Shown here piece by piece: positions 50,201 to 60,400 of a stretch of DNA of 64,000 nucleotides. The stretch spans positions 19,108,149-19,172,148 of the forward strand of contig JAVDOI010000003.1 in assembly GCA_032191485.1 (NCBI GenBank), given 5' to 3'. The position numbers and the translations under genes were made by a program. Below the pieces are notes generated by a model. That model was not told the DNA's origin. It ran no database searches and worked only from the letters and a program-made list of their open reading frames with translations. Each line of letters opens with the position of its first letter. The first letter of the stretch is position 1. The DNA is from Leptoclinus maculatus. Taxonomy: Eukaryota; Chordata; Actinopteri; Perciformes; Stichaeidae.

Positions 50201-53200
50201 GGCTTCCTGGTCTGGAGTCTGAGGGATGAGCTGAGAGCTCACAACCTCTGTTGCTCCTCTTCCTGCTGCTGCTGCTCCTCCTTCGTCCTCTTCCTCCTCC
50301 TCCAGCTCAGAGGAGTTTCCATCCACACTAAGAGGCTCAGTGAGCTCCGAGTCTACGAGACCAAAGAAAGAGGGGTTAAAGGTTAGAGACAGACACGAGA
50401 AATCTCTGTCCGTCTCACTGTGTCTGTCTGTCTGTTGCAGGTCTGTCCGCGTCTCTGTCTGTCTCTCTGTATCTGTCTGTCTTTCTGTCTCACCGTCTCC
50501 TGCAGGTCTGACTGGACTGGACAGCCTGGAGCTGAATCCCAGTGAGCAGCCGCTGTCTGGACTGGGTTTGTCCTGATGTCCACCTGAGGCAGGACACACC
50601 TCCTTCACCTGGAACTCACTGATAGGAAGGGGCGGGGTTTAGAGGGGGCGGGGTTTATAACAGAGTCAACATCCAAGCTAATACTTTTTACTTTAAGGAT
50701 ATATAAAGTACTTTCTGTTACATGCAGTATTCATTCAACTGGGACAAACTACTTCCTCATAACAAGGGACCTCTTCCTCATATGTCTGCTGCAAAGGATT
50801 GTTGGTCAGAGTAGCCTAAAAAGCATGCTGGCTTCATGCTGCATGAATGAGACCAGACGTGGTAGAACATCCTGGTACCTTCCTGCCAGGCTCACTCTGT
50901 CCTCCCATTGGTCGGGATACAGAACCACAGCCTCCATGTCTGGGCTGTGGTTGGACAGCGGGATGAAGTCCGGCCGCTGATTGGTCCTCGCCTCATTGTC
51001 CTCTGCCTGGACGGATACAGAGTCACAGGTTCATCCTTCACTCCAGAGACATATTGCTGATAAAATGTTACTGGCCTTTCTACCGTATTCCGTGGCCTTC
51101 TTCAGATACCTGAAGGTGCTCAGGTGTCCTGTTGACATGTGACTCAACACCTGAGCACCTTCAGGTGAAACGCGGTGGAAAGGTTAGAGGTTAGATGGTG
51201 TGTGTGTTCTCACCCATGCAGTGTTGACCTGCAGACTGATGCTGCTCCCCATCTCCTGATTGGTCCTGTGAAGCCCCGCCCCCACATACTGGCCCATCCC
51301 ACTCGGGCGAAGGGGGGAGGCGCTAACATCAACGGGGCGTGTCTTCACCTGGGTGGGCCGGACAAAAGGTGGAGTTAACTCTGCGTTCAAAATGCTGTGT
51401 TTTCTGTGCTGGAGTCTGGTTTGTCTTCCTGACCTCGTGCTCTGCCCCCTGGTCCCCCTGGTCCACCTGTTCGTCAGGACGGTACGAGTCCAGCAGTCTC
51501 AGGTCCAACATGGACTTCACCATCAGGACGCCGTCGCTGCCCGTCCTCCTGGACCACTGACGGCGAGGAAGACGCCCCCCCGACGCATCCTGAGGAGTCC
51601 CAGAGAAACACTGAGGTACACTGAGAAACTCTAAGGTACACTGAGAAACACGAAGAAATTCTGAGGTACTCTGAGGCACACTGAGGTACTCTGAGGCAGT
51701 GATTTTCAACCGCTGTGCCGCGGCACACTAGATCATCAGGTGTGCCGTGGGAAAATGTCCAATTTCACTTAATGAGTCCAAAAAAATATTATTTAGTTGT
51801 TGCAAATACTTTGCCATTGTTGAGCGTCTGAGCTGCAATATAGTGGCTGGCTAAGTAATAAATACTCTTCCATGCCAGTGGGTGGCAGTAGGTAGCGCAA
51901 TAATGACCTTGTTAATTTAAGACAGTAGAATGAAATGACGCGCGGGAGAGGTTGCGGTGACAAGACGAACAGCGATGGAGAAATATTTGAAAAGGAAAAA
52001 TGCAGACTCTGAACTGGGCCCTGGACAAAATAACCCAGATGAAAAGCCTAGTAAGGATCAACACATTTAGAGACTTGTCATTAAATTGTCAGCATATATC
52101 CGGCCCTCGGTACAACGGCCCGCCAGAAAATATCACATGTTTATCATAACTGGCCCGCCACACCACAGAGCTCCGGGACGAAAAGTGGCGATGTTAGCTG
52201 GCTTTTTGTGCAACATAACGAAGCATCTCACTGCGCTAAACCTCCAGCTTCAGGGACGGGGACGTATGATCACAGACATGTGTGATGCAGTAAAAGTCTC
52301 CTCCGCTGTGTTCCCGACTGCGCATTTTGCTGATAAACTGGGTGCACTTGGCACGGAGTTCACTCGGCGATTAGCCGACTTTGCAGCTCAGAAATTTAAA
52401 TTTGAACTGCTCAGTAATCCGTTTGCAATTGACGTGGAAAGAGCACCTGTGGAGCTGATAGACCTCCAGTGTAATGACACACTCAAGGCAAAGTATGACT
52501 CTGAGGGCGCTGCACAGTTTCCAAGCTTCACCCCCGAAACGATGCCTTAACTCCGACTACATGCTGCTCAAATGCTCTGCATGCTTGGAAGCACATACTT
52601 GTGTGAGCAGCTTTTCTCTGTGATGACAAAAACCCACACAGGAGTCGTCTCACCGATGCACACCTTTACTCCATCTTGAGGGTTTCCACAGAACCTAACC
52701 CCAGATATTAATGAACTGGCAGCCAAGAAAAGATGCCAAACATCTGGCTCTGGCACATATGCATAAAATAATGTAGCCTACCTAAACATGTATTCTTTTT
52801 GCACTTTGTCCAATATCCCTTCTATCCTGTTTATTAAATGGTGGCTCTATTTGGCCCTCAACGTAGTCCCAATTTTTGATTTTGTCCCTCCCTGGGATTG
52901 AGTTTGACACCCCTGGCATATATGCTGTATTATGCTAAAAGGTGTCATTTTGTAACGTTTTTGGTTGTTGGTGTGCCGCGGGATCTTTTTAATGTAAAAA
53001 ATGTGCCGCGGCTCAGAAAAGGTTGAAAAACACTGGTCTGAGGTACACTGAGATACACCGAGGGAGGCTGTTTATATAAGTATATATATATATATACAGT
53101 ATAAAACACAAACAACAAAATGTCCTCTGACCTTCTTGCCGTCTCTGCAGAACTTCTCATCAGACATTTCTGCAGGAAAACAAAAAACAAAAACAGGACA

Positions 53201-56200
53201 GGATTTATTTTCGTCAGCTGCTGATCTTTCCTACGATTTAACTGTGAACTCAAACACAACCCTCACTGATCACTTTTATTCTAGTTTATCCTTCCAGCCT
53301 GAATATCAAGCTGATTTATTTATGTCTGTCATCAGTAGTATTATGAGAATAAAAACTTTTCACGTTAAGAGTTAATAACACAGAAACCTGACGTATATTT
53401 TCTGTTGTGTTACACAACTACGGCAGCTGAGAAGGACAATCTTTGTTAAATATGACTACATGAGCTCCTTCAATACGACTTCTATCCAGCTCTCTGCTGA
53501 TTGGATAAAACTTACGCTAATGCTTTAGCATGCTGTGTAACCATGGTAACAGACCTATCTCCTCCTCCTCCTCCTCCAGGCATCCTGCTGTGGCCATATA
53601 AGGACGCCTGCACTCCTCCTCCTCCTCCTCCTCTTCCTCCTCCTTGTCGCTGTCAGATGACATGTTGACGACACGAGGAGAAGACGCCTCCCGGCTGCAT
53701 GCACATGCACACACACACCCACACACACTTTACTCAATTTACTCTCATTAAACGTTGTGTATAAGTTTGCGATATAATTCAACAAGTTAGTTTTTGTAAA
53801 TGAACACTGACAAACACATCAGGTCCTACAAGCCGAACATTTACCTGAGGTTCACCCCTTTTTGCTGTGGTGCATTCTGGGAGGTTTTAGTGCTGCTGGG
53901 AGGTTGAAGGTCAGCGAGTCGCTGCCTCATCCTGATGGTCAACTCTGGACTGAGACGCCACACGAAGATACAGCTGCACACAAACACAGAGGTTTTATTA
54001 GTACTTTAATTAAATACTTTTCTCCACGTTTTGTAAACTGTAAAGAACACAATCTGTATGATGAAACATTACCTGTCTCCAGACACTGTGATCAGGTGTC
54101 TGCAGTCACTGCTGAACTTCAAACCTGTTACGATCTCTGACAGACAGACAGACAGAAACACTGTTAGAGAGAAATATACATATGTACGTAGATTCATACA
54201 TGATGCATTCATTCACTTTTGTAGTCGGATTACTTTTACAACATATTATACTATGACTTTTTTTGCCTTTCTACAGCAGACTATTAAAACATTTTTGAAA
54301 AAGTCATAGTATAGTATGTCGGAAAAAGTAAAAAAGTCATATTATAGTATGTCGAAAAAAGTAACTTTATATATCAGAAAAAGTCATATTATGTCGTAAA
54401 AACAAAAAAGTCATAGTATAGTAAGTCGTAAAATCAAAAAAAGTCATATAGCATGTCGTAAAAAATAAAAGTCATAGTATAGTATGTCGTAAAAACAAGA
54501 GTCATCGTATAGTCTGTCGTAAAAACAAAAAAAAGTCATAGTATAATATGTCGTCAAAACAAAAAAGTCATAGTATAGTATGTCGTAAAAAAAAAAAAGT
54601 CATAGTATAGTATAACGTAATATATATACATACATACATTCATAGTAATGGACTGAATGACTTCACTGACCTGAGTGTCCGAACATCGTGGCCACACATT
54701 CTCCAGAGTAGAAGTCAAATATACTGATGTTCTTATCCGAACAGGAAGTGGCGATGTAGAGACCTGATGGGTCGATCTGCACCTGAAGACGACAGAGGAG
54801 GGGGAAGTTAACACCTGCAAGATAACAGAATCATCTACACCTGATGTTACTATGGAAACACTTACCTTAATGAGAGTCCCGTCCTCTCCCTGAGAGCCTT
54901 TATACATCTTCTTCTGTTTACCGTTACTGATGTTAAAGATCCTGTAGAAGTAGGAGGAGGGAGAGGAGGAGGAGGAAGAGGAGCAGGAGGAGGAGGAGGA
55001 GGAGGAAGAGCATCATACATTTACAGTTAGGACACAGAGATAAAACAAAATACTTCACAGATTATATTTATGTTTCGTATTAAAGAGTTAGTTCCTAATG
55101 TGACCAGCAGGAGGCAGCCTGAACACACAGAGCTCTGGTCCAAAAGTCCAATTATGACCTCAGTCGTAGAAGAAGAAGACGGGAACTTGGGGTACTTCTC
55201 AAGTCTCTTAATTGTCGTTTCCTCGCTCCTCGATCCTCGCTTGAACCGGAAGTTGTTTCTGCGCCGTCTGGTTTAAATATATGTTCATTGTAGTCCGAAC
55301 AACAAAAGGACCACAAACTACTTTCTTCATTTATTAGAAAGATTTGTGTTTTCATGATCTGATGTTTCTCTCAATAACTTTTATTATGGAAACAATTAAA
55401 GTCAGAGAGAGCTTTTTACATAATTTATCATCATTTCATTCAGTCACGTGAGGCTGATCATTCCTGAGTGTTTGATGAGTTATATCATTTAAGAGAAACA
55501 ATAATCATATTCTGGGTTATTTATTAATGACGCCACTGTCACAATTTCAAAACGTACAGACGCAAATAAGTCATAAATAAGACGATCGCATTCCGCCGGT
55601 AGAAATCGATCCTGCGCTTATAAACAGAACACAGGACACAGTTTGTTAACAGACTACAGAGAGAAAACACCTCTACAGTGATGATTACTGTGTGTCTTTA
55701 TTGGTTATTAGTATTATTAGTTACTATTATTAAGTACAGTGATCATGTGAACAGACACAAACTTCTCAAAAGTCTCTCCAGCTGTTAAAGCCGACTGACA
55801 GCTGATCCAGCTGCTCAGCTGATCCTCCGTCATCAGAAACAGACGTCGCTTCACATGACGCTTCAGAGGAAAGGACGTCTCATGTATCTTAACACATATT
55901 TCCTCGTTTCGTCTCTCCTCGCATGGAAAGGAGCCAAGTGAGGGAAACGGAGATGCAATTAAGAGACTTGAGAAGTACCCATAGTGATAATCCTAATCCT
56001 CCTCCTGGTGCCTGCTGGGTAATAACCCTCCCTGCAGACTGAACTGTCATGTTTGTCACAAACACACACACACGCACACACACTCACACACATACACACA
56101 CATACACACTCACACACAGACACACACACACACCTGATGCTGCGGTCCTGACAGCCCACTGCTGCGTACTTCCTGGTTGGTTCCACGTCCATGTCGTACA

Positions 56201-56965
56201 GAGTCGTCTTCCTCACCACGTGATGAGTACGAGTGAACTCCAACCCCTCCTCCATCTGTGAGGAAGAGGATGAGGAGGAGGAAGAAGAGGAGGGAAAACT
56301 ACTTACTTTGTTTTATTAGATTTTTCTCATATGTAGCATAAATGTAGTGCAGTACAAGTATGAAGCAAATACTCTAGTAAAGTACAAGTACCTCAAACAA
56401 ATACAAGTACACTACTTGAGTGCATGTACTTAGTTACCATCAGCTACTGTGTGACATCACTAGGTGACATCACCAGGTGTGGCTCTCACCTGCTGAGCGG
56501 TGCGGAAGTAGACGCTCTTATCGGCTCCACAGCTGATCATCCTCACCTTCCCCTCATTGGCTGACAGACAGGAAGAACAGGAAGATGTCAGAGGGATGAT
56601 TCATACCAACAACCTGAACATCAGAGGTCACAGAGACTCACCGGCGAATCGGACGGCAGTGATGGAGGACGAGTGTTCGTCCAGAGTCTGAACCAGACTG
56701 TAGTCTCGGCCTGCATCCAGGACGTGGATCAGACGGTCACGACTGGCTGTGGCTAACAACTGGAGACCTGAGAGACAGACAGGGAGAGAAAGACAGAGAG
56801 ACAGACAGGGAGAGAGAGAGAGACAGACAGGGATGTTTTGTGTTATGTTGGGTGTGTATTGTTATTTGTTATGTATATATTTTGTGTTATGTTGGGTGTG
56901 TATTGTTATTAGTTATGTATATATTTTGTGTTATGTTGGGTGTGTATTGTTATTTGTTATATATA

Positions 56966-57013
<48 letters not shown>

Positions 57014-57379
57014 TTGTATACAGTGTTTCCAAACTTTGTTGTATATAGTCTTTATATGTTGTATTATATAGTGTGTTATATATTGCTATCTATAACATTT
57101 ACATATTATATATATATATATATATGTGTTTCCATATGTTGAAATATACTACATACTATATATAGTGTGTTATATATTGCTATCCTTAACATTTACATAT
57201 TGTATTTTATATATATAGTGTGTATATGTTGTACTCGACATTGTATTTAAAAACTGAGTGGTGTCTCACCAGTATCTGGTTTGGAGAACTCGAGGCAGAG
57301 AATCTCTGAGTCGTGAGCCTGAACATTCAAGATCTCCTCCATACCGTCCAGATCATGGATCCTAAAACACACACACACA

Positions 57380-57428
<49 letters not shown>

Positions 57429-60400
57429 GTAAATTAACACTTCTCCTGTCATGTCTTCAGAAAAGATGTCTGACACACTCGTAATATATATATATATATA
57501 ATATAATATATATATTACGCGTTAACGCATTAATTAATTAACACCGACAATTATTTTATCGCGTGTTAACGCAGTTTTTTTTTATTATTAAGCAGACATT
57601 TTTAACACAAGAACCGGCCGGCAGCGAGCGGTGAACAGCTGTTTGTCTGGCGTCTCTTCCTGTTTCCTTTACCTACATTCCCCTGGGTCCTAAGTCCCTC
57701 CATGTACAGCTTCTTATCGCCCTCTATGTACCAACGTACATTTATAACAAATACCACACATATTACGGTAATCAGCGTTGCATATGTGTCTGACCAAAAT
57801 ACCAACAAAATAAATGATTAATTTAAATTATATTTTTAGACTTTTTAAAGTGTTTTTGTTTGGAATTTGTATAATAAGCATATAATTTAGTTATCGCTAC
57901 TGAGAATTTAACAAACATAAAAAAAAAACATGACGTAGATAGGTTTGCAGTTTTCAAGGTGTATATTTAAAATTCCATCTCTTACACACATGAAGATAAA
58001 GTTGTGAACACCGGCTGAATATCTATTATCAGAATCATTATAACTGTATTATAACTGCTACTGTGTAAAGGGAATACTGCTGTTAAAAATAACCTTATTT
58101 GTTTAAAGTGTTTGCAAACCAAATGTTATTGCACTTTTGTTCATATAGCAGTACTTTTAAAATAAAAGTGCGCAATACACTACTTTTGAATTCATTATTG
58201 AATTTTGCGCATAACAATGCGATTAATCGCAAAAAATCATGCGATTAAAAATTGTAATCGTTGCCCAGCACTAATATATATATAATATACTGTATATCTA
58301 TAATATATCTATAGATAATAAATATCTATAATATATTTATATAATATAGGATTTTTGACTTCCTGATTTTCTGTTTTGTTGAGTTACTCTGAGTGAACTT
58401 GAGTTCCCTCTGTTAAGCAGTGATGTATATGTCTAGGGCTTTTATTGTGAAAGGTAGGAATGGAGAGAGTGAAGCTGCAATGCGTTGCCAATGTGGCAGC
58501 AATAAAAAGTTTGTTCGGACTACAGATTCTCTGTGTGATGACTTTACTACCTTTATAAGTAAAACTCATAGCCCCCCCCACCCACCCACAGCTCACCTGA
58601 GGACACCCATGCGGTCTCCAGAGGCCAGGTGCTGTCCATCAGGACTGACTTTAAGGGTCCTAATGCCCGCCCTGCTCTGGTCAGTCTGCTGCCCGTCTGA
58701 GCCCAGTGACCCCGCCTTCTCCGTGGTTCCACTTGTGACTGTGGCGCTCTCCGGGTCCAGGAGGGTCGAGACGTTGTCGTCCACATAAATTACCTTCTGT
58801 AGGTCCTGAGGGGTCAAGGTCAGTGAGATCAGGAGGTTGTCAGGTCAGTGTAGAGGTATAGCTGAGGTGTACAGGTGTAGGTCAGGTCAACAAGTGCAGC
58901 TCAGGTCAACAGGTGTAGGTCAGGTGTAATATCACTATTATGGTAAAGGTGTGTGTTCTTGTACCTGGCTCAAGATGTTCCTGGTGAGGAGCTTGTGGCC
59001 ATCGGTGTTCCACAGTCGGATGGTGTTGTCTGAGGAGCAGGACAGGTACGATCCGGGGGGGAGATGTGCCCCTCCTCCTCCTCCTCCCCCCTCTGGGTAC
59101 ACCTGTAGGAGACACAATAGGAGGTGCTCAACTGAAGAGTTTCAACATAAATAGATGCCATAAAGTTGTCAGGCATCTAATGTTGAATCCAGGCTAGCTG
59201 TTTCCCCCTGTTAGCGGTGTTTATGCTAAGCTAAGCTAGCAGCTGCTGGCTGTAGCTTCATATTTTAAAGAGTTCACTAAACTGAGCTTATAATTCATTA
59301 AGTAACATGTTAGAATATATTCATGTGTCTAGGACTTAATTCCCCTTTTGTGGAGTTATTAATTAATATTATTATTGTTATTATTCAACACTGACCTCCA
59401 GGCTCCACACACAGGAGGAGTGGTAGAGGGCGGAGTAGAGCTTCCCCGCCCTGCGGGGGTCCCGGAGGTCCCGGACGTCCCACACGTAAACACTGTGGTC
59501 GTTGTAGACGCACGACAGCCAGCGGCTGGCGGGGTCGTAGCTCACCGCCACCGTGTCCGGGTACCGGGCCTCCGGTTGGCTCGAGAACAGCTGACTGAGG
59601 AGGAAACGGAGAGAGACGTCATCATGACAACTAAAAAACATGGTAAGCTGTCTACACGTCCAGGAAGAAACTGACTGTTTATGTGTGTATATGTGTATGT
59701 ATATATATATGTGTGTGTGTGTTACCTGGCGTCCACCATACTGGCGATGTCCGCCCCCAGACAGTGTGGGCGGGGCAAAGTACACAGGAAGTGCAGGTTG
59801 ACGGGGCTGAAGGCTCGAACCGTCCCGTCAGAACAACCACAGAAGATCAACTCGTCTGTGACGGACAGACAGGTGGCCTGAGACGCCTGAGGACACACAG
59901 ACAGACAGACAGAGAGGAGGACACACAGACAGACAGACAAACAGACAGGAGGACACACAGACAGATAGACAGGAGGACAGACAGACAGACAGACAGGTGA
60001 GTCCTGATGTCCACTTTGTCTCTCTGAGTTCTGACACCATGAAGATGAGGATGTGTTTGATCTGTTAGAACTAAACAACATAATACTTTGACTTTGTTGG
60101 GGACTATGTTTTAGCGGTGGATGAATCCACATTTGGTTCTCTAACATGTCTCATGTCTCTAACATGTCTCATGTCTACAACAAGTCTCTTGTCTCGAACA
60201 TGTCTCATGTCTCAAGTCTCTAACATGTCTCATGTCTTATGATTATAGATATGAATGTGTTCTTTGACTGAGTTCATATTAATCATGAGGATTATAGATA
60301 TTAATGTCTCATGTCTACAACATGTCTCTAATATGTCTCATGTCTCCAACTGTCTTTTGTCTCTAACATGTCTCATGTCTCCAACTGTCTTTTGTCTCTA

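Noticed and set aside
56049..56261. CA-repeat frame with a histidine/threonine run
   Set aside because: Microsatellite translation overlapping a real mapkbp1 exon on the other strand.
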